Below are positions 43,030 through 52,086 of a DNA stretch of 64,000 bases, one piece after another. The first letter of the stretch is position 1, and each line of letters begins with the position of its first letter. Location of the stretch: positions 1 through 64,000 of the forward strand of contig DATJLU010000036.1 of the NCBI GenBank assembly GCA_035509275.1, given 5' to 3'. Under the pieces are notes generated by a model. It saw nothing but the letters and a program-made list of their open reading frames with translations, made no database searches and was not told the DNA's origin. This DNA comes from DAHUYF01 sp035509275. GTDB taxonomy: Bacteria > Pseudomonadota > Alphaproteobacteria > ATCC43930 > CGMCC-115725. The position numbers were made by a program, and so were the translations under genes.

Positions 43030-43817
43030 GACCCTTGCCGTTCCTGCGCGATAATCGCCTCGTTGCGCACCAAACCCCAGAGGTGCTCGACCTTCTCGGT
43101 GAACTCGCGCGTGCCGGCGATCTCGCTCCCCCGCTCGCCGCCAAAGCTGGTATCGACGATTTCCTTGATGCGGCCGGGTCGTGCCGACATGACGGCGACG
43201 CGATCAGCAAGATAGACCGCCTCGCGCACGTCGTGGGTGACGAACACGACCGTCTTTGGCGTGCGCCGGATGATGGCCAGCAGCTCTTCATGCATGAGAG
43301 CGCGGGTTTGGGCATCGAGGGCACCGAAGGGCTCGTCCATCAGCAGTATCGCCGGATCGATGGCGAGGGTGCGGGCGATCGCCACGCGTTGCTTCATGCC
43401 GCCCGAGAGCTGCGCCGGATAGCTGTTTTCGAAGCCGCGAAGATGGACAAGCTCGATCAGATCTTGCGCACGCTTCTCGCGCGCGGCGCGCGGCAGGCGC
43501 TGCTTTTCGAGCCCGTAAAGAATGTTTTGGCGAACCGTCTTCCAGGGGAAGAGGGCAAAATTCTGAAACACGATGCCGCGGTCGGGCCCTGGCCCGGAAA
43601 CCGGTCGGCCCCCAACGGTAATCGTCCCGGCCTCGACGGGGAGAAAGCCGCCGAGGAGATAGAGGAGCGTGCTCTTGCCGCAGCCGCTGGGACCGAGCAG
43701 TGCCAGAAATTCGCGCTCGCGCACATCGAGCGATACGTTTTCCAAGGCCAGCACGGGACGCCCGCGCGGCGGACGGTAGGTGTGACTGACTTCCCGAAAC
43801 GAAATCCCCATCGTCAT
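43026..43817 (-). CDS. ABC transporter ATP-binding protein (SsuB/TauB type)
   Basis: A 263-residue ATPase with Walker A GPSGCGKST, Q-loop FQNFALFPWKTV, signature LSGGMKQRVAIARTL, Walker B ILLMDEPFGALDAQT and H-loop VFVTHDVREA. There is no TOBE domain, consistent with the taurine/nitrate/sulfonate group. It drives the two permeases that follow in the operon. Confidence 0.94.
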   Translation of the reverse strand: MTMGISFREVSHTYRPPRGRPVLALENVSLDVREREFLALLGPSGCGKSTLLYLLGGFLPVEAGTITVGGRPVSGPGPDRGIVFQNFALFPWKTVRQNILYGLEKQRLPRAAREKRAQDLIELVHLRGFENSYPAQLSGGMKQRVAIARTLAIDPAILLMDEPFGALDAQTRALMHEELLAIIRRTPKTVVFVTHDVREAVYLADRVAVMSARPGRIKEIVDTSFGGERGSEIAGTREFTEKVEHLWGLVRNEAIIAQERQGS

Positions 43818-43837
43818 TGTTCCAGCACACTTCGGGC

Positions 43838-44845
43838 TCAGCGCGGTCGCTTGGCTGCGTCCTCGACGAGCGACAGATCGGCATATTTGTTCACGTCGAT
43901 CGACATATTGAGCAGCCCGAGCTCTTTCTGAACATTGAGATTGCTCTGCAACGCCTTCACGTTGGGGATCACATCAGGATTGCGATAGTAGTCCTCTTTG
44001 GTAAAGAGCCAGTCTTCATAGGCGGCTGGTGGCTGCTTGGTGAAATTCGACAGGATACGGATCGCCTCCGCGCGATTCTTAGGGTCATAGTACCAGCGCA
44101 TCGCGCGCTGCCAGTCTTCGAAGAAGTCGACGAGAACGGCACGATGTTGAGCGATGAAGCGCTCCCGGGCCGCCATCAGCGTCGTCTGCGCCTCCCCCAT
44201 CGCGTCCTTCATTGTGAAGAGAGCGCGCACCTTGCCCGTCTTCTTCGCGATAAGCGCGAAGGGCATCACCATCCCCGCCAAATCGACCTTCTTCTCCTCC
44301 AGCGCGGCTGCCATGTTGGGGAACTGGACCTCGACAATCTGGTAGTCCCGATTCTCCTCGAGCCCGTGATCCCTCAGGATTTTGCGCAGGGCCATATCCA
44401 CCGCGCCGCCGAGGCCATTGGTGGCGAGCACCTTGCCTTTGAGGTCCTCCACTTTATGGATCGGACTGTCGGTGCGGACGAGATATTCATTGGCGTAGTA
44501 GCCGTCGATGCCGTCCTGATAGAGGTCGCCGATGAGGCGGAGATCGTCCATATGCGCGTTCTGAATGGCAAGGCCGAAGGACGAGAAGGCAAGCGCCGCT
44601 ATATCGAGCTCGCCGGCGGCCAGCGCCGTGATCTGTGGCGTGCTGCCGCGGAAATGGAACAGCTCCACCGTGTAGGACTTGCCGTAGTGCTTCAGGATCT
44701 CCGGCTTGGCAAAGATGATCGACGTGAGCTGGCCCGGCACGACGGCCCAACCGACGCGTAGCTTCAGCGGACCCTCGGCTTCGGCTGCCGCCGAGGTCAC
44801 CATCATCACTGCGAGAGCGACGCCAAACCAGATCCGCCGCGGCAT
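43838..44845 (-). CDS. ABC transporter substrate-binding protein (SsuA/NMT1 type)
   Basis: A 335-residue periplasmic binding protein with a Sec signal (VALAVMMVTSAAAEAEG) and the NMT1/SsuA layout: LRVGWAVVPGQLTSIIFAKPEIL, GSTPQITALAAGELDIAALAF, VEDLKGKVLATNGLGGAVD. It is first in the operon and starts after GGAGGGAGGA. Ligands of this group include sulfonates, nitrate, pyrimidines and aromatic acids; the divergent molybdenum-hydroxylase genes suggest a carbon or nitrogen heterocycle, but that is speculation. Confidence 0.92.
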   Translation of the reverse strand: MPRRIWFGVALAVMMVTSAAAEAEGPLKLRVGWAVVPGQLTSIIFAKPEILKHYGKSYTVELFHFRGSTPQITALAAGELDIAALAFSSFGLAIQNAHMDDLRLIGDLYQDGIDGYYANEYLVRTDSPIHKVEDLKGKVLATNGLGGAVDMALRKILRDHGLEENRDYQIVEVQFPNMAAALEEKKVDLAGMVMPFALIAKKTGKVRALFTMKDAMGEAQTTLMAARERFIAQHRAVLVDFFEDWQRAMRWYYDPKNRAEAIRILSNFTKQPPAAYEDWLFTKEDYYRNPDVIPNVKALQSNLNVQKELGLLNMSIDVNKYADLSLVEDAAKRPR

Positions 44846-45008
44846 TAACCATCCTCCCTCCGGGAACCCATCATTTTATCGGCCGATCATCGTGGACGGC
44901 TGATCTCGCTCCCTGGGGCATATCCGCATGAGCGGGCTAGCTTGTCAATCTCTGGACAGGAGCAGTGCGTCACAGGCAGGATCGGCCTGCGCGGAAAGGG
45001 AGGCGGCC

Positions 45009-47360
45009 TTGCGCGAATTCGACCTGGGGCGAGCGGTACCGCGTACAGAGGACTTCCGGCTGCTGCGCGGCCACGGCCGCTACACAGATGATATCGCCTT
45101 GCCACGACAGGCTTACCTGCATGTCCTGCGCTCGCCGCACGCCGCCGCGCGCTTACGAGCCCTTGAGACGGAGGCCGCAGCCGGCGCTCCCGGCGTGCTT
45201 GCGATTCTGACCGGATCCGATGCCGAGGCGGACGGGCTCGGCACCTTCGCTTCGGTGGTCCAGCGCCGGCGGCCCGACGGGTCGGCAAACTTCGTTCCGC
45301 CCTACCGCGTCCTGGCGCTCGACCGCGTGCGCCACGTCGGCGAGCCCGTCCTTGCAATCATCGCCGAGAGCCTCGCCGCCGCCAAAGATGCTGCTGAGCT
45401 CGTCGACATCGATTGGGAGATCCTGCCATCGGTGACTGAAACTGCCGAGGCACCAGCCGCGGCAGCGAAGGTTTGGGACGAAGTGCCGGACAATATTTGC
45501 TTCGTTCACGAAATCGGCAACAAAACCGCGGTCGACGCCGCCTTCGCCCGCGCCAAGCACGTCGTGCGCGAGCAGTTTCGGATCAGCCGGGTCGCCGTCA
45601 ATGCGATGGAAGGACGGACCGCTCTCGGCCTCTATGACGAGCACGAAGATCGTTACATCCTCTATGCTGGAGTGCAAGGGGTTCATCGCACGCGCGCCGA
45701 GCTCGCTGGAAGCATCTTCAAGATGCCGGCGAGCCGTCTTCGCGTAATTTCTCCCGATGTTGGTGGCGGCTTTGGCATGAAGGGCAGCGCCTTTCCGGAG
45801 CTGGCGCTCGTGCTGTGGGCGGCGCGGAAAATCGGCCGGCCGGTCAAGTGGACGGCCGAGCGAGGTGAGAGTTTCATTGCCGACCACCACGCACGCGACA
45901 ATCTCTCGGACGTCGCGCTGGCGCTCGACGAAAACGGCAAGTTCTTGGCGTTGAGCGTCAACACGATCGCCAATCTCGGCGCCTATCTCGCGTCGATGGG
46001 CGTCCATGTCGCGACCAACAATCTCGGCGGCCTCGCCGGCCCCTATACGACGCCGCATATTCACGTAACCGTTACCGGCATTTTCTCCAACACCAATCCG
46101 ACCTGCCCCTATCGCGGCGCCGGCCGGCCGGAAGCCTCCTACTGTATCGAACGCATCATCGACATTGCGGCTCATCAGGCGGAAATCGAGCCGGCCGAGC
46201 TGCGCCGACGCAATATGATCCCGCCCGCGGCCCTGCCGTACCGGACCGGGCTGGTCTTCACTTATGACAGCGGCGCCTTCGAGAAGACCCTCGACATGGC
46301 GCTTGAGCTTGCGGACTGGCCGGGCGTGGCGGCGCGCCGGGCAGCGGCGGCGGCGCGCGGCAAGCTCTATGGCGCCGGCCTGGCGAGCGTCATCGAAATC
46401 GCTGGCGGACCGGCCGATCTGCCGTTCGAGGAAGCCGTCGAAATTCGTTTCGATCCAACCGGACATGCGGCGGTGCTTGCGGGCACGCATTCGCATGGGC
46501 AAGGCCATGAGACGATGTACCGGCAATTCGCCGCGCATGCTTTGGGTTTGGCGCCCGAGCATGTTCGGGTCTTCTACGGCGATACGGATCTCGTCTTTCA
46601 TGGCCGCGGCACGTTCGGCTCGCGCTCGGCGAGCGTTGGCGGCGCCGCCTTCCTCGGCGCCGCGCAAAAGATCATCGACAAGGGCAGGCTCATCGCTGCT
46701 CATCTGCTCGAGGCCTCCGCCCTCGATATCGAATTTGCCGATGGCCGCTTTACCGTGACGGGCACCGATCGCTCGATCGAACTCGTCGAGGTCGCCAAGG
46801 CCGCCTTCGTCCCGCAACGCATGCCGCGCGAAGTCGAGCTGGGCCTCGATGCGCGCGCCGTCGTGACGCCGCCGGGACCGACCTTCCCCAATGGCTGCCA
46901 TGTCTGTGAAGTCGAGATCGACCCCGAGACGGGTGTCGCCAGCATCGTGCGCTATGCCGTCGTCGACGATGTCGGCAAGGTGGTCAACCCTCTGCTGTTG
47001 AAGGGCCAGATCCATGGCGGCGTTGCCCAGGGCGCCGGCCAGGCATTGTGCGAGGCCCTGATCTACGACCGCGGTAGCGGCCAGCTGCTGACCGGTTCGT
47101 TCATGGACTATTGCATGCCGCGCGCCACCGACCTGCCGATGCTCGCGGTTGCCAGCAACGAGGTGCCGGCAAAAACCAATCCGCTCGGCATCAAAGGCGC
47201 CGGGGAGGCCGGTACGGTCGGCGCGCTGCCGGCGGTGATGAACGCCGTCAACGACGCGCTCCTCCCCCTCGGCGTTCGACATTTTGACATGCCGGCGACG
47301 CCGGAGCGGCTTTGGCGTGCGATCCGTGCCGCTGAAACGAAAAAAGCCCCTCCCCCGTGA
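45009..47360 (+). CDS. Molybdenum hydroxylase large subunit (CoxL/xanthine dehydrogenase type)
   Basis: A 783-residue molybdopterin-binding large subunit. The N-terminal domain reads FDLGRAVPRTEDFRLLRGHGRYTDD; Mo-pterin contacts include GGGFGMKG and YRGAGRPEASYCIE (a form II loop, not the CO-dehydrogenase CSFR loop); the catalytic Glu is in GIKGAGEAGTVGALP. It is therefore a xanthine-dehydrogenase-like hydroxylase and not true CO dehydrogenase. TTG 45009 has GGGAGG upstream and starts at the conserved part; an ATG at 44928 is an alternative with no clear SD. No FAD (CoxM) gene is nearby. The stop lies in a strong hairpin. Confidence 0.88.
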   Translation: MREFDLGRAVPRTEDFRLLRGHGRYTDDIALPRQAYLHVLRSPHAAARLRALETEAAAGAPGVLAILTGSDAEADGLGTFASVVQRRRPDGSANFVPPYRVLALDRVRHVGEPVLAIIAESLAAAKDAAELVDIDWEILPSVTETAEAPAAAAKVWDEVPDNICFVHEIGNKTAVDAAFARAKHVVREQFRISRVAVNAMEGRTALGLYDEHEDRYILYAGVQGVHRTRAELAGSIFKMPASRLRVISPDVGGGFGMKGSAFPELALVLWAARKIGRPVKWTAERGESFIADHHARDNLSDVALALDENGKFLALSVNTIANLGAYLASMGVHVATNNLGGLAGPYTTPHIHVTVTGIFSNTNPTCPYRGAGRPEASYCIERIIDIAAHQAEIEPAELRRRNMIPPAALPYRTGLVFTYDSGAFEKTLDMALELADWPGVAARRAAAAARGKLYGAGLASVIEIAGGPADLPFEEAVEIRFDPTGHAAVLAGTHSHGQGHETMYRQFAAHALGLAPEHVRVFYGDTDLVFHGRGTFGSRSASVGGAAFLGAAQKIIDKGRLIAAHLLEASALDIEFADGRFTVTGTDRSIELVEVAKAAFVPQRMPREVELGLDARAVVTPPGPTFPNGCHVCEVEIDPETGVASIVRYAVVDDVGKVVNPLLLKGQIHGGVAQGAGQALCEALIYDRGSGQLLTGSFMDYCMPRATDLPMLAVASNEVPAKTNPLGIKGAGEAGTVGALPAVMNAVNDALLPLGVRHFDMPATPERLWRAIRAAETKKAPPP

Positions 47361-47372
47361 CGGGGGAGGGGC
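47340..47372 (-). terminator. Strong terminator-like hairpin, minus orientation, in the CoxL stop region
   Basis: GCCCCTCCCCCG / CGGGGGAGGGGC is a perfect 12-bp stem whose three-base loop is the TGA stop of the large-subunit gene. Six A residues precede it, so the T-run that makes an intrinsic terminator is on the minus strand. No minus-strand gene lies here, so it may stop antisense transcription, or in the plus transcript act only as a stabilising hairpin. Confidence 0.7.
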
Positions 47373-47497
47373 TGAGGAAACTCGGTTCGCTGTTGCAAAG
47401 GCTGATCAGGCCGCTTTATCGACCAGGCGACGTGGTTCGTTCCTCATTTGCGGACGGTGTTGTAGCTTGGTGAAAACCGGCTCCGGGAGGATTGGCC

Positions 47498-47968
47498 ATG
47501 GCCGATGCCATCGCGCTTACCGTCAACGGCAAGACCTACCGGCTCAGCGTGCCTCCCAAGACCCCGCTGCTTTATGTGTTGCGCAACGATCTCGAGCTCA
47601 ATGGCGCGAAATTCGGCTGCGGCGTTGGACAATGCGGCGCCTGTACTGTTCTGGTCGGAAGTCACGCCGTGCGCTCTTGCGCCTTTCCGGTCGATGCTGC
47701 GCGGGAAAAGCCGATCACGACTATTGAAGGACTGGGCAACCCGGAAAAGCTGCACCCGCTGCAGCAAGCCTTCATCGACGAGCAAGCTGTCCAATGCGGA
47801 TACTGCATCAACGGGATGGTAATGACGGCCGCTGCGCTGCTGATGCGTGATCCACACCCGAATGACGCCGCAATTCGCCAGGAACTCGCCACAAATCTAT
47901 GCCGCTGCGGCGCGCACTCACGCATTCTCCGCGCCATCGCGCGGGCGGGAGGGGAGATGGCCCAATGA
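47498..47968 (+). CDS. 2Fe-2S subunit (IorA/CoxS type) of a molybdenum hydroxylase
   Basis: A 156-residue small subunit with two [2Fe-2S] clusters: the plant-type ferredoxin motif CGVGQCGACTVL followed by an RSC, and the C-terminal CGYC...CRC set. It reads most like IorA of isoquinoline 1-oxidoreductase. ATG 47498 follows GGGAGGATT. The stop overlaps the start of the IorB-like gene (ATGA), which makes IorB its most likely partner. Confidence 0.93.
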   Translation: MADAIALTVNGKTYRLSVPPKTPLLYVLRNDLELNGAKFGCGVGQCGACTVLVGSHAVRSCAFPVDAAREKPITTIEGLGNPEKLHPLQQAFIDEQAVQCGYCINGMVMTAAALLMRDPHPNDAAIRQELATNLCRCGAHSRILRAIARAGGEMAQ

Positions 47969-50175
47969 CGACGCCCGCCGTCAGCCGGCGGCGCTTCAAT
48001 CAATCCGTCGGTGCCCTCACTATCGCGTTTTCGATGACGCCTCTTGCTCGTGCGGCTGAACCGATGACGCTACCGGAAAGCATGGCCAGAAACCGCAGGC
48101 TGGACGTTTGGCTGCGGATCAATCAGGACGGCACCATCACGGTCTTCACGGGCAAGGTTGAGCTCGGCCAAGGCATCCTTACGGCACTACGGCAGATCGC
48201 CGCTGATGAACTCGACATCGCGCCGGCCAGGATCAAGATGATTTCCGGGGACACGGCGCAAACGCCCGATGAGGGCTTCACATCTGGCAGCCAGTCGATC
48301 GAACACAGTGGCGCCGCCATACGCAGTGCCTGCGCCGAGGCGCGCACGATCTTGCTGGGGCTGGCTGCCGAAAAGCTTGGCGTCACGCCCGACCAGCTCA
48401 CTGTCGTGGACGGCGCCGTCAGCTCGGGCAACCGGCGCCTGAGCTACTGGGAACTTGGCGTCGCGGCGCATCTTCACCGTCAAGCGAGCGCAAACGCGGC
48501 GCCGAGATCCACGGATCACCATCGGCTTATCGGCAAGAGCCTGGCGCGGCTCGACATTCCCGCCAAGGTCACGGGCGGCGCCAGCTTCGTCCAAGACATG
48601 AGACTGCCCGGTCTGCTGTTCGGCCGTATTTTGCGACCGCCCAGCTATAACGCCGCGCTCGTCTCCTGCGACGAAGCGCGGGTCCGCAAATTGCCCGGAG
48701 TGGTGACGGTGGTGCGCGACGGACGCTTTCTTGGGGTAGTTGCCGAGCGCGAAGAGCAGGCCATCGCCGCGCGCCAGGAACTTGTGCGGGCGGCCAGCTG
48801 GCGCGACGCCCCATCTCCGCCGGCCTTCCCGGACATTTACGCCTATCTGAAATCCCTGCCCGCCGAGGACTACGTCATCAGCCGCAAAGGCGGCGACACG
48901 CCGCCATCCACGGTCACGAGCTCGCACAGCGCCGCCTATACGCGACCGTACACGGCTCACGCGTCGATCGGCCCTTCCTGCGCCTTGGCTCGGTTCGAGA
49001 ACGGGCGTCTCACTGTCTGGACGCAGTCGCAGGGGGTTTTCCCGCTGCGCAACGATCTCGCCAAAGCCCTCGATATGGATGTCGCCAAGATCCGCTGCAT
49101 CCATGCTCAGGGATCGGGATGCTACGGCCATAACGGGGCTGACGATGTCGCCCTCGACGCCGCGTTGCTGGCGCGCGCCAGCAACGGCCGGCCGGTCAAG
49201 GTGCAATGGATGCGCGATGATGAGTTCGGCTGGGAACCCAACGGACCTGCGATGATCGTCGAGCTCCATGCCAGCCTCGGCGAGGCTGGCGAGATCGTCG
49301 GCTGGACGCATGACGTCTGGAGCAGCACCCACACAACGCGGCCTCAAGCGGAAGGCTGCAATCTCGTGGCCGCGTGGCATCTGGCGCGGCCGAAATCTCC
49401 GGCGCCCCCCACGATAATCCCTCAACCTGCCGGCGGTGGCGATCGCAATGCCGTCCCGCTCTACGACTTTCCTCGACAGAGGGTGACGCATCACTTCATT
49501 CGACAATCGCCGATCCGCGTGTCGGCGCTGCGCTCATTGGGCGCCTATGCGAATATATTCGCCATCGAGACCTTCATGGACGATCTGGCCAAGGCGGCGC
49601 GGGTCGACCCCGTCGAGTTCCGCATGCGTCACCTTGACGACGACCGCGCCTTCGCGGTGATGAAGGCAGCCGCCAGCTATGCCGGGTGGCAGCCCGGTCT
49701 TCCCGGGGGCACCGGCCGTGGTCGAGGGTTCGGCTTCGCTCAATACAAGAACCTCGCCGCATACCTGGCCGTCGTCGTCGAGGTCGAGATCAACCGCCGG
49801 ACTGGCGACGTCCATGTCCGCAAGGTCACAGCAGCGATCGATGCCGGTGAAACTGTCAATCCCGACGGTCTGATCAATCAGACCGAAGGCGGGATCATCC
49901 AGGCGATCAGCTGGACGCTGAAAGAACAGGTGCGGTTTGCCGCCGATCGGGTAACGTCGCGCGATTGGAACGATTATCCCATCATCACGTTCCCGGACGT
50001 TCCCGAGATCAACGTCATCATACTCGATCATCCCGGCGAGAAATCTCTTGGCGCCGGCGAGGCGGCGCAAGGGCCGACCGCCGCCGCCATTGGCAATGCG
50101 ATTGCGCATGCGACCGGCGTGAGGCTGCGCGACCTGCCGCTCACGCCCGACCGTATCAAGGGCGTCTTTGGTTAA
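47965..50175 (+). CDS. IorB-like molybdopterin-binding subunit, Tat-exported
   Basis: A 736-residue large subunit of the isoquinoline 1-oxidoreductase beta type. The N-terminus has a twin-arginine signal (SRRRFNQSVGALTIAFSM, cleavage near ARA-AE), so the enzyme works in the periplasm, and the cofactor-free IorA partner would be carried with it. Mo-pterin regions: KVELGQGILTALRQIAADELD, QGSGCYGHNGADDVALDAALLA and the catalytic Glu in GAGEAAQGPTAAAIGNAIAHA. Electrons usually pass from IorAB to a c-type cytochrome, for which I see no gene here. Confidence 0.92.
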   Translation: MTTPAVSRRRFNQSVGALTIAFSMTPLARAAEPMTLPESMARNRRLDVWLRINQDGTITVFTGKVELGQGILTALRQIAADELDIAPARIKMISGDTAQTPDEGFTSGSQSIEHSGAAIRSACAEARTILLGLAAEKLGVTPDQLTVVDGAVSSGNRRLSYWELGVAAHLHRQASANAAPRSTDHHRLIGKSLARLDIPAKVTGGASFVQDMRLPGLLFGRILRPPSYNAALVSCDEARVRKLPGVVTVVRDGRFLGVVAEREEQAIAARQELVRAASWRDAPSPPAFPDIYAYLKSLPAEDYVISRKGGDTPPSTVTSSHSAAYTRPYTAHASIGPSCALARFENGRLTVWTQSQGVFPLRNDLAKALDMDVAKIRCIHAQGSGCYGHNGADDVALDAALLARASNGRPVKVQWMRDDEFGWEPNGPAMIVELHASLGEAGEIVGWTHDVWSSTHTTRPQAEGCNLVAAWHLARPKSPAPPTIIPQPAGGGDRNAVPLYDFPRQRVTHHFIRQSPIRVSALRSLGAYANIFAIETFMDDLAKAARVDPVEFRMRHLDDDRAFAVMKAAASYAGWQPGLPGGTGRGRGFGFAQYKNLAAYLAVVVEVEINRRTGDVHVRKVTAAIDAGETVNPDGLINQTEGGIIQAISWTLKEQVRFAADRVTSRDWNDYPIITFPDVPEINVIILDHPGEKSLGAGEAAQGPTAAAIGNAIAHATGVRLRDLPLTPDRIKGVFG

Positions 50176-50185
50176 GGAGATCTCG

Positions 50186-50965
50186 ATGCAAGACACGATC
50201 GCAATGGGCGGTGGCGAAACGCAGCTTACCAACGCGCCGATGAGCGAAGACGAACGGCGGCTTCGGACCGAGCTCGCCGCCTGTTATCGCCTCGCGCAGC
50301 GATATGGCTGGGACGAACTGATTTACAATCACATCTCGGCACGTGTGCCCGGCCCCGACCATCATTTTCTCATCAACCCGTTCGGCTTGGCCTTCGAAGA
50401 AGTCGCGGCCTCTAACCTCGTCAAGGTCGACCTGGACGGCCGTATCATCGGAGACTCCAAATTCCCCATCAACGCCGCAGGCTTCACCATCCACAGCGCC
50501 ATCCATGCGGCACGACCCGACGCAGGATGTGTCATCCACCTCCACACCGAAGCGGGCATGGCTCTCTCGATGCTCGAGGAGGGTCTGCTACCGCTGACAC
50601 AGACGGCCATGTTCTTTCAGGGGCGGATCGCTTTTCACGATTATGAGGGGATTGCGCTCGATCTGGACGAGCGTGAGCGGCTGGTTCGCGATCTCGGCGA
50701 CAAATCGGTGATGATTCTGCGTAATCACGGCACGCTGGTGGCGTCGAAGACCGTCGGGGAGGCCTTCGTGACGATGTTTCTATTGGAGAAAGCCGCCCGC
50801 GCACAGCTGCAAGCAATGGCTTGCGGCGGCCGCCTCGCCCAACCATCGCCCAAGGCAGTCGATGTCACGGCTCAGTTTGCCAAAAGCGCCGGAGGCGCGG
50901 CCGAATACGCGTGGCAGGCGATGCTGCGCCGGTTGGATCGCGAGGATACGAGCTATCGGAACTGA
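50186..50965 (+). CDS. Class II aldolase/adducin family protein
   Basis: A 259-residue protein of the FucA/AraD/adducin fold. Metal-binding residues are in HLHTEAG and the later NHGTLV, and INPFGLAFEE is the substrate-binding turn. Such proteins cleave sugar phosphates or decarboxylate hydroxylated acids; the substrate cannot be told here. ATG 50186 has AAGGAG six bases upstream. It follows the IorB-like gene by ten bases, so it belongs to the same operon, and is convergent with the alcohol dehydrogenase. Confidence 0.9.
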   Translation: MQDTIAMGGGETQLTNAPMSEDERRLRTELAACYRLAQRYGWDELIYNHISARVPGPDHHFLINPFGLAFEEVAASNLVKVDLDGRIIGDSKFPINAAGFTIHSAIHAARPDAGCVIHLHTEAGMALSMLEEGLLPLTQTAMFFQGRIAFHDYEGIALDLDERERLVRDLGDKSVMILRNHGTLVASKTVGEAFVTMFLLEKAARAQLQAMACGGRLAQPSPKAVDVTAQFAKSAGGAAEYAWQAMLRRLDREDTSYRN

Positions 50966-50973
50966 CGCGCCTC

Positions 50974-52023
50974 CTACAGGAGAAAGACGCCCTTCCCCGC
51001 TGTCTGCTGATCGAACAACCGATAAGCTTTCTCGGCATCGCCGAGCTGCCAGTGATGCGTGAAAAGTCGGTCGACATCGATCTTGCGGTCGGTAATGAAG
51101 CGCGCGCATTCGGCTTGTCCGATGCTGGAGAATGTCCAGGAGGCGACGACGGTGAGTTGCTTGCGCAACAGATCCGTGCTGACGTCGAGTGTCATCGAAT
51201 TGCGCTCCCCGACCAGGCAGCAGACGCCCCACACCTTGGTGCTTCGAACGGCTGCGACCCGCCCTTCCGGCGCGCCCGAGGTGTCGAGCGTGAAGTCCGC
51301 GCCGTCGCCATGCGTCAGATCCCTGATGGCTCCGACCACATCATTCGCGCCCGGATCGACGGTTGCATCGGCGCCGAACTCCCTGGCTCGGCTCAACCGC
51401 TCGTGGCCGATGTCTACGGCAATGACGCGCGCTCCCATTGCTGCGGCAAGCTGCGTCGCAGAGAGACCAACCGGGCCTTGGCCAAAGATCGCAATCGTGT
51501 CGTTGCCGGAAAGCTGCATGCGGCGCAATGCGCCATAGGCGGTGCCGGTGCCGCAGGAGATCGCCGCTCCCGCTGCGAAGCTCAGCTCATCCGGCAACGG
51601 CACGAGCGTGAAAGCCGGAACCTTCAGATAGCGCGCATGCCCGCCATGAGCGTTATTGCCGTAGACGGTGATCGGCTCGCGCTGACAAAGCTGCGACCAG
51701 CCGGAACGGCAGTGGTTGCAAGCGGTGCAGCCTTTGTAGTGATGCACCATCACCCGTTGGCCGATCCGCGCATGCTTCTCGCTCACGCCGGCGCCGATCG
51801 CCGCGACAATACCGCACGGCTCATGCCCTGCGATGACGGGATTGGGGTTGACCGGAAGGCCGCCCACCGACACCCCGCCCTTGGGTCGGCGATACTGGTG
51901 AAGATCGCTGCCGCACATGCCCGAGGCTTTCATCTCGAGCACCACCTCGCCGGGCCCCGGCGCCGGGTCCGGAAATTCCATCATTTCGATTTCTCGGTCG
52001 CCGCTGAAGACGATGCCGCGCAT
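50974..52023 (-). CDS. Zinc-dependent alcohol dehydrogenase (MDR family)
   Basis: A 349-residue medium-chain dehydrogenase. Catalytic zinc: Cys in GMCGSDLHQ and the GHEPCG motif. Structural zinc lobe: GCTACNHCRSGWSQLC with four cysteines. The Rossmann fold contains IFGQGPVGLSATQLAAAMGA. ATG 52023 follows AGGAGGCGTC. It resembles threonine/sorbitol dehydrogenase-like enzymes that prefer NAD; the alcohol is unknown. It may act on products of the neighbouring hydroxylase operon, but faces it convergently. Confidence 0.93.
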   Translation of the reverse strand: MRGIVFSGDREIEMMEFPDPAPGPGEVVLEMKASGMCGSDLHQYRRPKGGVSVGGLPVNPNPVIAGHEPCGIVAAIGAGVSEKHARIGQRVMVHHYKGCTACNHCRSGWSQLCQREPITVYGNNAHGGHARYLKVPAFTLVPLPDELSFAAGAAISCGTGTAYGALRRMQLSGNDTIAIFGQGPVGLSATQLAAAMGARVIAVDIGHERLSRAREFGADATVDPGANDVVGAIRDLTHGDGADFTLDTSGAPEGRVAAVRSTKVWGVCCLVGERNSMTLDVSTDLLRKQLTVVASWTFSSIGQAECARFITDRKIDVDRLFTHHWQLGDAEKAYRLFDQQTAGKGVFLL

Positions 52024-52086
52024 GACGCCTCCTGTCGTTTCCCCCGCTCCGACCCTACGCCCTTTCCCCATGCCGGGGTAGTGGCG

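Noticed and set aside
45153..47282. A 709-codon minus-strand frame opposite the CoxL-type gene
   Set aside because: The CoxL-type protein is conserved throughout, and the antisense frame has no motif. The minus-oriented terminator at 47340 lies upstream of this frame, not at its end.
44928..50175. Aerobic CO dehydrogenase (coxMSL) operon
   Set aside because: The large subunit has the form II loop YRGAGR and not the CO-dehydrogenase CSFR loop, there is no coxM, and the second large subunit is IorB-like.
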